The notes under the pieces were generated by a model that searched no databases, was not told where the DNA came from, and worked only from the letters and a program-made list of their open reading frames with translations. DNA of 64,000 bases from contig JACTAT010000026.1 in assembly GCA_014526335.1 (NCBI GenBank), positions 2,179,565 through 2,243,564 on the forward strand, in the 5' to 3' direction. How positions within the stretch are numbered: position 1 is the first letter of the stretch; the number at the start of each line of letters is the position of its first letter. Positions 22,266 through 33,720 of this stretch are shown here, one piece after another. Position numbers and translations under genes: made by a program. This stretch comes from Chrysaora quinquecirrha (lineage: Eukaryota > Cnidaria > Scyphozoa > Semaeostomeae > Pelagiidae).

Positions 22266-23189
22266 TTTTGCAGTGTAAGATATCTTGTAAAATAATAAAA
22301 TTTCAATTTGATTTTGTCTAACTTTAAAATAATCTTATACTTCAAACTTTCGACAATGTAAAATGTCCAAATATGAAATGGTGTTTATACAATCAGCGCA
22401 ATGTTAGTTGCCAATCTTAAAAGAAGATTATTCCTTGTTAAGATTGTTAAGTAATATTTTTATCAAAGATCAAAGGAACAAATAAACTTAATCCAGAAAA
22501 TTCCAACCAAATTAGTTTCATCTTAGATTAATTCACTAAAAGTTAAACTAGAAAAACCGCGAAGTGTCGGAAAGATTATGATATTTACAAAGTTGTCAAA
22601 CTCTGCATTAAAATTAAGCAAAAGCAAATGACCAGAAGCTTCTTGAAAACAAAAAGTAATTCTCTTGCTTAAGCGATGACAGTGATAGACAGTTTCTTTT
22701 TGTGACACGTTTAGAATGTGGAGTTAAAATGGGCAACATGTGTGGCTTTTTATATCGACTTAGTTCTACTTTGTTGTCTTTATTTCTGTTGCAAATAAGC
22801 TAAGTTAAAAAATATCAGGATGGTAAGCATTGGTGCCCCTGGGACCTTGCTGTTTCAAGGCGACTTGACATTCCTGATAACAATACTAAAAATTCTGTCT
22901 AGCATCGATATTCTTAAGAAATGTTCGTTTTGATGATGTTTGTTCTGTTTAATTTCTTAAAGGATTCTTTTTTTTTAAATCAGATATTGTTTAGGGGAAA
23001 CACATAGTTAATGAAATTTCATGCCATTACGAGGAAAAGGTCGAGCGAAAGAAAAATTAATCTTCTATATCTATAATGAAGTTTCGTTTTACATCGCAAA
23101 ACTTGCGACTACTGTATGATGAGAAACAAATATGCAATGCCAGTAACGAAGAAGACGATAAATGATTACATGAATTAAAGGGAAAGAGG
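22266..23189. other. AT-rich intergenic, no feature recognised
   Basis: No coding, RNA or repeat feature could be supported between the microsatellite and the polypurine tract. Confidence 0.5.
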
Positions 23190-24180
23190 ATTTAAGATAA
23201 GAGGAAGAAAAAGATGGAAAAATGTGAAAATGAGCTGAAAGGATTATAGAAGAAATAAAAAGAAAAAGCTAAAGAGCAAAACAAGAAGCATAAAAAGCAA
23301 AAAGAACAAGAAGAAAATAAGAAGAAACAGAAAAAGAAGAACCATAGGAAGAAGTAAAAGAATAAGAAGAGGAAGAATTGGCAGAAGAAAAGAAGAAACA
23401 GAACGAGAAGAAGAGGAGGAGGACGAAGAAGAAGATGAAGAAAAAGTTGAGAAGAGGAAGAAGAGGAGGAAGAAGCACAAATAGAAAAAAGAAGAAGAAG
23501 AATTATAAGAAGAAGTAGAAGAAATAAAAGAAGAAGCACTGGTAGAAGCGAAAGAAGAAACAGAAGGAGAAGAAGAAAAGGAAGAACAATCAGAGGAAGA
23601 GGTAGAAAAAGCGGGAGAAGACGAAGAAGGAGAAAAGAAAGTAGAAGAAGAACAGGAAGTAAAAAGAAGAGCAAGAAAGAGAAGAAAATGAAGAAGAAGA
23701 GGTTGAGAGAGAAGAGGAACAAAAAGTAGAAGAGGAACAAAAAGAAGATGGAGATGGACAAGATAAAGAAATAGACAAAGATAATTAAAGTATTAAAAAA
23801 TAGAGAGTAAGAAAGAGGAGAAAAAGATGAAAAGAAGACAAGGTACAAGAAGGTGAAATAGACAAAAAATGATTAGAAGGGGCTGAGAAGAAAACAAGAC
23901 AAGAACAAGACAAGAAGGAAGATGAAGCATTGGAAGAAGAAGGATCAGGAAAAAGAAATCATAATAGAAGAATAATGAATAATATCCAGAGGAAGGAAAT
24001 TGAAAAACAAGATGAGGAGGAAGACGAAAAAAGAGAAACAGAAGAATGCTTGAAGATGACGCTGTTAGATGAGTAATAAATATAGAAAGAAGAAGAAACA
24101 GAAGGAGAAAACGCCAACGGATGAAGATGAAAAAAGAAGACAAAGATGGGAATGAATAAAAAAAGGCCTAAAGTGAACAA
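23190..24180. repeat. About 1 kb polypurine (GAA/GGA-rich) tract
   Basis: The plus strand is overwhelmingly A and G with rare T or C, made of interspersed GAAGAAG, GAGGAAG and AAAAGAAG motifs without a fixed period. The long minus-strand frames rich in Leu, Phe and Ser (up to 218 codons) are translations of the polypyrimidine strand and are not genes. Such mirror-like purine tracts can form triplex (H-DNA). Confidence 0.93.
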
Positions 24181-24689
24181 TAAGTTTGCAATCAAATTGA
24201 CATTCTATAAAACGTTTTTTATTGTAACTTTTTCTCCAAAGCTATGGTCATTGTGAAAACCATGATGGCATTCTTCAGAGGAGTGGAGATCTGCAATTCA
24301 GAGAATGAAGTTTAGCAGCTATGAGTAACTAGAAAAGTGAATTCCAAGATTTCCAATTGCATTTCTCAGACACTTCTTTCAACAATAATGTAACTTCTGG
24401 CTATTCAAACAACTTCCTGTTTGTTTTTTGGTAAATTCTTTTTGGTAAAGGCATTCTCATTGCATTTCTAATAGTGAATTCAGATTCTGAGAAATTCTTT
24501 TTGGTAAGGAATTGAATGAATCTGCATAGCTATTGCTTTAATAACACCAATTACATAGGTACTTTAATAAATTGGTTATGCAATTGTTACTGTATCAAAA
24601 TGTAATTGCTACATTTCAAATGTCAAACTTCGCTATCAAACTTGATAAATTATTTCAAAAGCCTTTTCGTGGCTTTGTGGCTGAATCTA
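24181..24689. other. AT-rich spacer, no feature recognised
   Basis: Small direct repeats TTCTTTTTGGTAA occur at about 24436 and 24500. Nothing else was supported. Confidence 0.4.
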
Positions 24690-26640
24690 TATTACTAAAG
24701 GCTGTATAACTTTCACATTAAGATTTAATCTAATTAAGAAGAATATATAAAAAAATTTTACACATAGAAATTGATTCATTTGTAAGTAGATATGGGCTTA
24801 GTAGTTGTATATGAAGGCAATGCACTACAAAAAACTGTCACGAGATTTTCTATAGAAAGGAAAAGAATTTCGAATCTTCACTCCTAAAAGCTAAGAGCTA
24901 TATAACTTTCTGAACGTTCCAGTAAATTTTAATTCAATTAAGAAGAATTTATAAGAATATTATACATGTAACAAATTGAGTCATTTGTAAGTAGATATGG
25001 GCCTAGAAGTGGTATATGAAGGAGATGCACTACATAATAATGTCACGAGATTTCTATATGAAAGTAACAGAATTTTCGACCTATATTACAAAGGGCTAAA
25101 AGCTAAAAACTATCACGCTAGCGAATCTATAATCACTACTGTGGTGGATAATCACTACTGTGGTGGTACTATTTGCATACTGTGGTGGCAGTTTTGGCGT
25201 ACTGTGGTGGATAATCACTACTTGTGGTGGTTTACTATGCTTGCGGTGGTGGCAGTTTTGGCGTACTGTGGTGGATAATCATTACTTGTGGTGGTTTACT
25301 ATGCTTGCATGGTGGCAGTTTTGGCGTACTGTGGTGGATAATCACTACTTGTGGTGGTTTATATGCTTGCAGTGGTGACAGTTTTGGAGTACTGTGGTAG
25401 ATAATCACTACTGTGGTGGTACTATTTGCGTACTGTGGTGGTAGGTTTGCGTACTGTGGTGGATAATCACTACTTGTTGTGGGTTATAATGCTATATGTG
25501 GTGAATACGAAATCATAGCAAAAATCTATAGATCAAGCAAGAAAAACCACAAAATCCACCACAGTACGCCAAACTGCCACCACTGCAAGCATAGTAAACC
25601 ACCACAAGTAGTGATTATCCACCACAGTACGCCAAAACTGCCACCACTGCAAGCATAGTAAACCACCACAAGTAATGATTATCCACCACAGTACGCCAAA
25701 ACTGCCACCACTGCAAGCATAGTAAACCACCACAAGTAGTGATTATCCACCACAGTACGCCAAACTGCCACCACTGCAAGCATAGTAAACCACCACAAGT
25801 AGTGATTATCCACCACAGTACGCCAAAACTGCCACCACAGTATGCAAATAGTACCACCACAGTAGTGATTATCCACCACAGTAGTGATTATAGATTCGCT
25901 AGCGTGACTATATAACTTTGACAGTAACTTTAAATTCAATTAAGAAGAATTTATAAGAATATTATACATGTAACAAATTGACTCGTATTTAAGTAGATAT
26001 GGGCCTAGTGATGAAGGGCAAAACACTATACAAAAATGTCACGAGATTTTCTATAGAAAGTATCAGAATTGCAAGTCTTGACTACTTAAGAAGCTAAGAG
26101 CTAGAGACCTTTCACATTAACTTTTAATTGAAGTAAGAAGGCTTAGCTGGAAGCTATATAACTTGAAGAAAAAGTTTTAATTCGAGCAGAATGCTTTATA
26201 AGAATATTACACAAGTAGAAATTAATTCATTTGAATTAGATATGGGCCTAGTAGTGCCATATGAAGGCAATGCACTACAAAAAACTGCCACGAGATTTCT
26301 AGGACAAGGAAAAGCATTTCGAATCTTTACTCCTTAAAGCTAAGAGCTAGAGAACCACATTCACTTTTATTTAAATTTAGAAGGCTTTATAAGAATATTT
26401 TACACGTAGAAAATGATTCATTTGGAAGTAGATATGGGCCTAGTAGTGGTATTTGAAGACAAAGCACCACATAAAAATGTCACGAGATTTCTATAGACAG
26501 TATAATAATTTCGAATCTCTACTATTACAAGCTTTAAGCTTAAACTTTAACTACAACTTCAATATTAACTTTTAATTCATGTAAAAAGAATTTATAAGAA
26601 TATTAGATGTACCGAATCGCTTTATTTTTAAGAAGAAATA
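24690..26640. repeat. Second tandem repeat family, unit about 196 bp, first array (interrupted)
   Basis: Units carry the shared phrases CACGAGATTTCTATAGAAAG, GCTAAGAGCTATATAACTTTC, TTATAAGAATATTATACATG and AAGTAGATATGGGCCTAGTAG. They are unrelated to the satellite at 1-8890. The same family forms a five-unit array at 30649-31580. A 793-bp foldback element sits within it at 25114-25906. Confidence 0.88.
25114..25906. mobile_element. Foldback (FB-like) element with subrepeat-built inverted arms
   Basis: The ends CACGCTAGCGAATC and GATTCGCTAGCGTG begin inverted arms of about 350 bp that match over more than 100 bases at the outer ends. Each arm is a tandem array of subrepeats of about 62-65 bp (TACTGTGGTGGATAATCAC, TGGTGGTTTACTATGCTTGC, GTGGCAGTTTTGGCG). 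A unique centre lies near 25490-25545. A 5-bp direct repeat ACTAT flanks it (25109-25113 and 25907-25911); removing the element and one copy restores the 196-bp unit (AAAACTATATAAC). Frames with CGGSFGVLWW-type repeats are artefacts of the arms. Arms made of subrepeats are the hallmark of FB-type elements; family membership is inference. Confidence 0.88.
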
Positions 26641-26888
26641 GGCCTAAATGTGGTACATGAAGGGCAATGCACGGAAGCATTGAATCTTGAATTCCGAAGA
26701 AACCAACGATTTGGTTATCAGTCACTAGACCCCCGCAAGACCGTCCAACATCTTGGATTGGGATGGGCGGGGGGGGAATCCGCAAGTATTGACTTTATGA
26801 CATCCTACTATGGTTTTCGAAATAATTCGGGGAGACCTCAAGTCCCAGCCCCCCGCTTCCGAAGGACTTGGCAACTCTCAATGCCCGA

Positions 26889-27081
26889 CAGTGGCATAGC
26901 GAGAATTGTCGGCGCCGGGGGCAAACACGAATGTTGCGTGCGCTACATATATTTCATTTTTAGTCACATTTTAAGTTCACATTTTAAACAGCGTTTTTTT
27001 ACAAAATTTCACAATTTCGCACTTAATGATTTGGCGCCTGGAGGCACTTGCCCCGCCTCGGCCCCCTTCGCTACGCCAAAG
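26889..27081. mobile_element. Short TIR MITE, shared by both duplicate copies (copy 1)
   Basis: The left end CAGTGGCATAGCGAG is inverted relative to the right end CTTCGCTACGCCA. It is flanked by TGCCCGA on the left and ATTGCCCGA on the right. The orthologous copy at 32241-32436 has exact 9-bp ATTGCCCGA on both sides. The insertion therefore predates the segmental duplication. The open frame at 26650-27093 runs straight through it and is not a gene. Confidence 0.75.
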
Positions 27082-27232
27082 ATTGCCCGATGATGGGAGA
27101 CGGATCTCTCCCGAAACGTTGCCCGGGTAAATATCAAAGGATTGTCATGATAAGTGGCGATTAATGCCTTCACAATTTAATCTGGGTCAAATCTGTTACA
27201 GCAGGCACTTATATAAAATTTAACCTCTATAT

Positions 27233-27698
27233 AATGTGGAGAGGGTGTTTGGGTTTTACGGTTGCACGGTTACACGGCTGTGCCATTATCTTGGTTCGGG
27301 TTTTCGGTTTTTTCCGGAAAATTACGCGGCTTTTCGGTTTTGAAAATCTCGTTCGCGAACGGTTTCACGGCATTTGTGGATAATTTTCCGATTTTTGATT
27401 AAGATTTTGGCGTTTTTAGCAGTGAACGTCGACTCAGAGAAGCTACAGGTTAGTCTGCAATGAAAACAAAAATTGTTATGGGAGGAAAACGTCTCAAAAA
27501 CGTAAAATGAACAGTAAAAATTGACTCACTTAGAGTTTTAATAGATTTTATGCCATTTTCGTGACAATGGAGATTAACATCATGCCATACGGTTTGCTGA
27601 AAATATCGCACGGATTTACGGTTGTTGAGCAAATTTTGAGCGGTTTTACGGTTTCCTGACCAAACACCAGACCAAACACCCAAAACACCCCCGCTACG
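27233..27698. mobile_element. Insertion present only in duplicate copy 1, TIR GGGTGTTTGG
   Basis: Copy 2 lacks this block (compare about 32580-32605). Its ends GGGTGTTTGGGTTTTACGGTT and the complement of AACCGTAAAACC...ACACCC are inverted relatives. The interior is full of TTTTACGGTT / TTTTCGGTTTT motifs. No coding sequence and no clean target duplication, so the element class is open. Confidence 0.6.
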
Positions 27699-28602
27699 TG
27701 AATGATGAGCTTGGACCCGTCCGGCATTGGATAACCAAACTGTCCGAGTTTACCGAGTGTGGACACCGTTTTCATTTCCGTTGTTTCTAAGGTAAAAAAA
27801 TTCTGCAGTTATGATGACATGAATTTTCGGTAACACCAAAAACGTTAGAATAATTAGAATTTTGTAAGAGAATTCTAAAAAAGTGTTAATTCATCAATAA
27901 AAATGGTGTAAATTCTTTTATTCTGAAAATTGATTTTGAATTTGAATTTAATTTTATGTTTGATAATAAACACCATAATTTACTGGTTTTCCCATGAGAA
28001 AATGCCTTTAGCAGAAGAGAGTGAGTCAGGTTTTAAAAGGAATTCTCTCGCGCCAAGTAAGAAACATTACTCATGCATCACAAAAGATAGAAACGTTCAA
28101 AATGTATAAAATCTTTGCGAAATTACTTGAAAACGCATGTCCCCATATCATGAGAAAGTTTCTGTGTGCGATCTTAGTTCTGGTCTGAGCTCTGCCCTGC
28201 CCGGTTAGGGACCGGTCATCATCTCCGGATCGGGACATGACAAGTATGCAAAAAAACTGACTATACTGCATAGGAGAAATATTTCCAAATTTTGCCACTA
28301 AAAGATACGCCCAAAAAACGGATAATTCCCCGTTACAAAGCCCCATGGACTCACCCTTTTTCATTCAAGCTGGTTCACTTGGTTCACTTGGTTCACTGGT
28401 GTTTCTAACAATCGCTTGGAGTGACAATCGACAATTGGGAATCGTTGATTGGAGACTCATGTATGTAGCATGTCTATCATCGCCCAAGGCAACTGCCTAG
28501 AAATTTAAAAGCACCATTGCAACATGAAGACGGCAACAACAACAGCAAAGATGGCGGAGTAAACCCCTTCAAGTCTTTCTAGCTTTACAGCAGCAGCGAA
28601 AA

Positions 28603-28692
28603 ATGATAAAAATTGCTCCAATCTTGCTTGTTTTGTTTGTCTTGACTATGCCACTTGAAACCTCGAGCCACACGTCAGTTCATTTTCCTTAA
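28603..28692 (+). other. Short open frame with signal-peptide-like N terminus, 29 aa
   Basis: ATG in an A-rich context (GCGAAAAATGA) opens MIKIAPILLVLFVLTMPLET, then nine residues to a stop. The hydrophobic core and length resemble a secretory signal peptide. In duplicate copy 2 (33907 onward) a 4-base deletion closes the frame after about 12 codons, so it is not conserved there. It could be the first exon of a small secreted protein, with a weak donor GTCAGT just downstream, or chance. No continuation exon was recognised. Confidence 0.25.
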
Positions 28693-30648
28693 CTTCTCGG
28701 AAATGCTCCACAGCATCAATTGGCCTATCATAAAACAAACAAAAAGCTAGTGGAAGCAAGAAGAAGGCATTTCTGTTTTCATGAGAAAGTTTTAGCCCCA
28801 AGGAGGGAAAAACTGTAGAAGCTTCTGCGGGGCATTTTGAAATACGAAGGAGCCTCCTAGTCCTAATCCTTGCCTACGCATTAGTCAGAAAGCTGAGATT
28901 GACTAACGCTTCAGGAATAAAGTGCATCATGGAAAATAAATCCAAATAAAACAGGAGACTAAGAATTCCTTAAATTCGCGGCTGAAGATATTGGCATGAC
29001 GAATATATATATATGACTCAAGACCTGCGTTATCAAAAGAGATTGCTACATTGCTTGCTTCTTTGGTCCTGGAAATCTTACTGCTTTCTCAAAAACGTCG
29101 TATAAGGCAACCATAATAAATCAGACACCTGTGGACACCTGTGGGATTTGTCCGTTGTCCGTCCGAAGATGTTGTCTGTTGTAGATAGGTGTCCACTGTA
29201 GGAAGGTTGTCTTTACAAAGAGATGAACCAGGATAGAAATAATTATCAGTGTTAGAGGCTGTCCGTTCTCTCGAGATGTCCGTTAAACTGAGATTCCCCT
29301 GAGATTCCACCGTCCGTGCAGACTGTAGACCACTCCTAGACTTATTACATTCGTCGTAGTCTACGCTCCTTCACACTCCACCACCCCGCTCCAACTGAGG
29401 AAACAGCTGTTTGTTGTTGTAGTTGTTAGAAGCTGTTTCCGAAAGAGCGGGAGGAAGGTAATAAGTCAAGAACACTCCCCCCATACACCCCAGGGCCTCG
29501 TTCTCAAAAAATTAAAAATAGCGTCAAAGAGGCATTTCGACTTCAGATTCGAATTCAGCACCTTTGTTTTCAGAGTTGAGGCAAATTTTTACGCTTCTAG
29601 TTGATTTAACAGCGAATAGAAGTTTGAAAAGTTATGGGAAAGGACCGAGGGTATAAAATTTTCACGGTTGAATCCTTATAAGTTTTCCAACTTTTCGTCG
29701 CTAGCAAATCAACATTGTACTGGCAAGAAAACTTGCCTTACACGTTTTTCATCTGAACATGGTGATCTGAATCTGGGGTCAAAATTCTTGTACGAAAAAT
29801 TTTCGTAAATTTTGAAAACGAGGCTCGAAGCCTCGATTGCAACAGTGTCAAAGACAAATCAAAATTCCACATTTCCACGCCATAAGGGCTAAGATGTCTC
29901 CCTGGATACAATAGTTTCCTTCTTGCATATTAGAATGAAAAGGAAAGTTCTGCAGACATTGATATTGCTATAAAGCAAAATCGGTTACTCCATCATCATT
30001 AAAAGAAGTCGAACAAGAAACAACTGACTTTCTAAGGGAAGGTCATTTAAAAAAAACATAGCCTAAAATGTACAGGCTCTTTCGTAATATCCTATAAACG
30101 ATTTCCTAGACTTTATATAACACAATGGGGACCCGGTTTTCTTCAGTTTTCTTGGCAATAGTAAAGTAAATAGACATTTTTGTGTTTATTTACTTAGCTA
30201 CAAATAGTAGGTACTTTGAGTGGTTCTCTGGGTTATTTTTCACCATTTTTCATTCATATACACAAGAGGCATCACGAGCGGCATATGAGCGAACTGTTCA
30301 AAACAAGTCGAGTTCCGTCAAGTGAAATTACACGATCTTGACAGGATTTCAAAGTATTTAATGTGAATGTAACTCGTTATTCGTTGCGATAAGCGTTTTC
30401 TTTGCCTTTTCAAATGATACTATATCCGTTATAAAACTGCTCTCTAGGATGTCTTTATCGTCAGAACAATAACAAAACAATGAGAACAATGCGTATTTTC
30501 TTAACGTGAGAACAATTACAAAGGACAACACTTGGAAAGCTATTTGTCAAAATAGTGTTGACATATAAATTATCTACTTCTGACCTTACTTATTATTTTA
30601 ATGGCATTTTTGATAATTTTGATCCTGATTTTATGCTGATGAAACTGT

Positions 30649-31580
30649 CACGAGATTTCTATAGAAAGTAAAAGAATTTCGAATCTTTACCACTGAAAGC
30701 TAAAAGCTATATAACTTTCACATTAAGAATTAATTCTAGTAAGAAGGCTTTATAAGAATATTATACATGTAACAAATTGAGTCATTTTTAAGTAGATACG
30801 GGCCTAGTAGTGGTATATGAAGGCAATGCACTACATAAAAATGTCACGAGATTTCTATAGAGAGTTAAAAAATTTCAAATCTACACTTATAGAAGCTCAA
30901 AGCTATATAACTTTCACATTAAAATTCAATTCAAGTAAGAAGGCTTTATAAGAATATTATACATGTAACAAATTGAGTCATTTTTAAGTAGATACGGGCC
31001 TAGTAGTGGTATATGAAGGCAATGCACTACATAAAAATGTCACGAGATTTCTATAGAGAGTTAAAAAATTTCAAATCTACACTTATAGAAGCTCAAAGCT
31101 ATATAACTTTCACATTAAAATTCAATTCAAGTAAGAAGACTTTATAAGAATATTATACATGTAACAAATTGAGTCATTTCTAAGTAGATATGGGCCTAGT
31201 AGTGGTATATGAATGCAAAGCACCACATAAAACTGTCACGAGATTTCTATAGAAAGTAAAGGGATTTCAAGTCTACACTAGTTAAAGACGAAAGACATAG
31301 AACTTTCACATAAATTTTTGAATTCAAGTAAGATGGCTTTATAAGAATATTATACATGTAACAAATTGAGTCATTTCTAAGTAGATATGGGCCTAGTAGT
31401 GGTATATGAAGGCAATGCACTGCATGAAACTGTCACGAGATTTCTATAGAAAGGAAAATAATTTCAAATCTGTACTATTACAATTTTAAGCTTAATCTTT
31501 AACTACAACTTCAATATTAACTTTTAATTCATGTAAGAAGAATTTATAAGAATATTAGATGTACCGAATCGCTTCATCTG
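30649..31580. repeat. Second tandem repeat family, about 196-bp unit, array 2
   Basis: CACGAGATTTCTATAG recurs at 30649, 30845, 31041, 31237 and 31434, giving a period of 196-197 bp. The units at 30845 and 31041 are nearly identical. The array forms the left part of duplicate copy 2. Confidence 0.95.
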
Positions 31581-31813
31581 TAAGAAGAAATAGGCCTAAA
31601 TGTGGTACATGTAGGGCAATGCACGGAAGCTCAGTCGCATTGAATCTCGAATTCCGAAGAAAGCAATGATTTGGTTATCAGTCAAAAGACCCTCACAAGA
31701 CCGCCCAACTTGGATTGGGAGAGGGGAATTGGCAAGTACTTGATGACGCGATGATTTTATGACATCATACTATGGTTTTCCTCTGGCCCCAGCCCCCCGC
31801 TTCCGAAGGACCT

Positions 31814-32229
31814 GAGTTACACGCTTTTTTTTATAAGGAACCACTTTATAAGGAACCTACATGTAGAAGGCCCGAAAATTTAAAGAACTTATACAACTAG
31901 AGAGAAAATAACTAAAGAACTTTTTATTGTTGAATAGTTTTATCACTGCAAATAATCAAGAATTAGAAAGCCGGCTCCATTCATTTGCAGTCGAAAATCA
32001 CATAAATTGTACGTTAAGCATGTATAAAATGTTTCCAAGAGTAGTCTCGAGCTTTGCTCACATGCAAGTGTCTCTCTTTTATTGTTAAGACCACTGTATG
32101 TGCAGTCAAAATTAAGGAACTATTAAGGAACTTTTTGAAATACAATTGCCTCAAAAGAGGTCCAAAAATAAGGAACTTTAAGAACTAGGCCTTTAGGTAG
32201 GTTCCTAATAAAAAAAAGGCGTGTAACTC
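31814..32229. mobile_element. TIR element, TATAAGGAAC family, intact copy
   Basis: Ends GAGTTACACGCTTTTTTTTA and the complement of AAAAAAAAGGCGTGTAACTC form TIRs of about 27 bp continuing to TAAGGAAC. Duplicate copy 1 lacks the insertion: GAAGGACTTGGCAACTCTCA there against GAAGGACCTGA...AACTCTCA here. It is 416 bp with no coding frame. The exact target duplication is not resolved because the insertion point is diverged. Related by interior sequence to 9850-10307. Confidence 0.88.
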
Positions 32230-32240
32230 TCATTGCCCGA

Positions 32241-32436
32241 CAGTGGTATAGCGAGAATTGTCGGCGCCTGGGGGCAAACACGAATGTTGCGTCATATACA
32301 GTATATTCAATTTTTAGTCACATTTAAGTTCACATTTTAAGCAAAGTTTTTCTTAAAAAAATTTACAATTTTGCACCCTTAATGACTTGGCGCCTGAGGG
32401 CACTTGCCCCTCCCTGCCCCCTCCATTTCGCTACTG
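32241..32436. mobile_element. Short TIR MITE (copy 2), 9-bp flanking repeats
   Basis: Starts CAGTGGTATAGCGAG and ends TTCGCTACTG, flanked by ATTGCCCGA on both sides (32232-32240 and 32437-32445). Orthologous to 26889-27081. A 9-bp duplication would fit a Mutator-like origin; 8 bp plus a chance base would fit hAT. Confidence 0.75.
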
Positions 32437-33110
32437 ATTGCCCGATGATGAGAGACGGATCTCTCCCGAAACGTTGCCCAGATGAATATCAAACGATTGT
32501 CATGATAAGTGGCAATTACAGCCTTCACAAGTTCAAATATATTTACTCTGAGTCAAATCTCTTAGAGCATGAACTATTATAAAACTGAACATATATGGAT
32601 GATAAACTGGGACCCGTCCGGCATGGTGCAGCCAAACTGTCCGAGTTTGGAAACAGTAGTGTAGACACCATTTTCATTTCCATGGTTTCTAAGATGAAGG
32701 AATTCTGTAGTTTTGATGACAAGAATTTTCGGTCACACCAAAAACGTTAGAATAATTAGAATTTTGTAAGAGAATTCTAAAAAGTGTTAATTCATCAATA
32801 AAAATGGTGTAAATTCTTTTATTCTGAAAATTGAATTTAAATTTGAATTTAATTTTATGTTTGATAATAACACCGTAATTTACTGGTTTTCCCATGAGAA
32901 AATGCCTTTTAGCAGAACAGAGTGAGTCAGGTTTTCAAAGAAAATTCTCTAACGCCAAGTAAGAAACATAACTCGGTGACTACTTCACAAAAGAAAGAAA
33001 CGTTCAAAATGTATGAAATCTTTGCGAAATGACATGAAAACGGACGCCCCCATATCATGAGAAAGTTTCGGTGTGTAAAGTGAGTTCAGGTCCGAGCTCT
33101 GCCCGGTATA

Positions 33111-33500
33111 GATCATTTTGGTATGACGTCAGACAGCATTAAAATTTTTCGAAATCACATGAAATCGAGTTTTTGATATGAAAATCTTATAAAGCAGCCA
33201 AAACTTAGTCTAGGTACAAAGTTTCACTGTCCTTGCGCTTGTGTTCTTAATTTTATGAGCATTCAAAGTTCCCAATTTCATAAAGGCTTTGACCGCAAAA
33301 AATGAACTTGGTAAAACTTTTACCCCACACGGTAAGCCCTTATAAAATCGTGAACTTTGAACGCTCGTAAAATCGATAATATAAGCGGTGAGATAGTAAT
33401 ACTTTGCACCTAGACTAATTTTTGGGTGCCTTATACGATTTTCACATGGAAAAATTGATATCTTGCGATTTCGAATTTTTTTTTCTACCGAAATGATCTA
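33111..33500. mobile_element. Foldback MITE with TA target site (mariner/Tc1-like)
   Basis: Almost the whole 390 bp is a long inverted repeat. TAGATCATTTTGGTA pairs with the complement of TACCGAAATGATCTA, and CTTAGTCTAGGTACAAAGT with the complement of TACTTTGCACCTAGACTAA. Near the middle, AGCATTCAAAGTTCCC pairs with the complement of GTGAACTTTGAACGCT. Flanking TA dinucleotides (33109-33110, 33501-33502) fit the TA duplication of the Tc1/mariner superfamily. Absent from duplicate copy 1 (see GCCCGGTTAGGGACC at 28198). Confidence 0.88.
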
Positions 33501-33599
33501 TAGCCCTAAATTTCACTCGTACATGGATCCGGTCTTTCAAGCAAATTTTCAAGTTTTCCAAGAAGTATCTAGCCTCTTTCAAATAGCTGTCTCAGCAAA

Positions 33600-33720
33600 C
33601 TTCACACAGCTTCCTAGACTCACTACATAATTGAAACTGTTGTTGTTGTTGTTGTTGTTCAAAAATCGCTCAATTTTGGAGTGACAATCGACAATTGGGG
33701 TGCGTTGACTACTCCCCAAT
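33600..33720 (-). repeat. Dispersed repeat with (AAC)n core, copy 2
   Basis: The reverse complement reads CACTCCAAAATTGAGCGATT, an (AAC)n run, then TATGTAGTGAGTCTAGGAAG. This matches 44800-44870 and 15060-15140. A (GTT)n run is visible at 33636-33659 on the plus strand. Confidence 0.7.

Larger units (their letters stand above)
26641..30645. repeat. Tandem segmental duplication, copy 1
   Basis: Runs parallel to 31592-35797. Shared anchors include GGCCTAAATGTGGTACATG (26641/31592), GGACCCGTCCGGCAT (27713/32610), TTCTGCGGGGCATTTTG (28823/34110) and CACGATCTTGACAGGATTTC (30331/35502). The offset drifts from 4951 to 5287 and back to 5171 because of insertions in one or the other copy. Copy 1 ends where TTTATGCTGAT joins directly to a unit of the 196-bp repeat, which marks the duplication junction. 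No protein-coding gene is recognised; the copy carries the insertion at 27233-27698. Confidence 0.9.

Noticed and set aside
23192..24195. Leu/Phe/Ser-rich minus-strand frames up to 218 codons, resembling membrane proteins
   Set aside because: Polypyrimidine strand of the purine tract; no ordered transmembrane pattern and no start context.
24997..25939. Trp/Gly-rich repeats (CGGSFGVLWW) on both strands
   Set aside because: They lie in the inverted arms of the foldback element and mirror its subrepeats.
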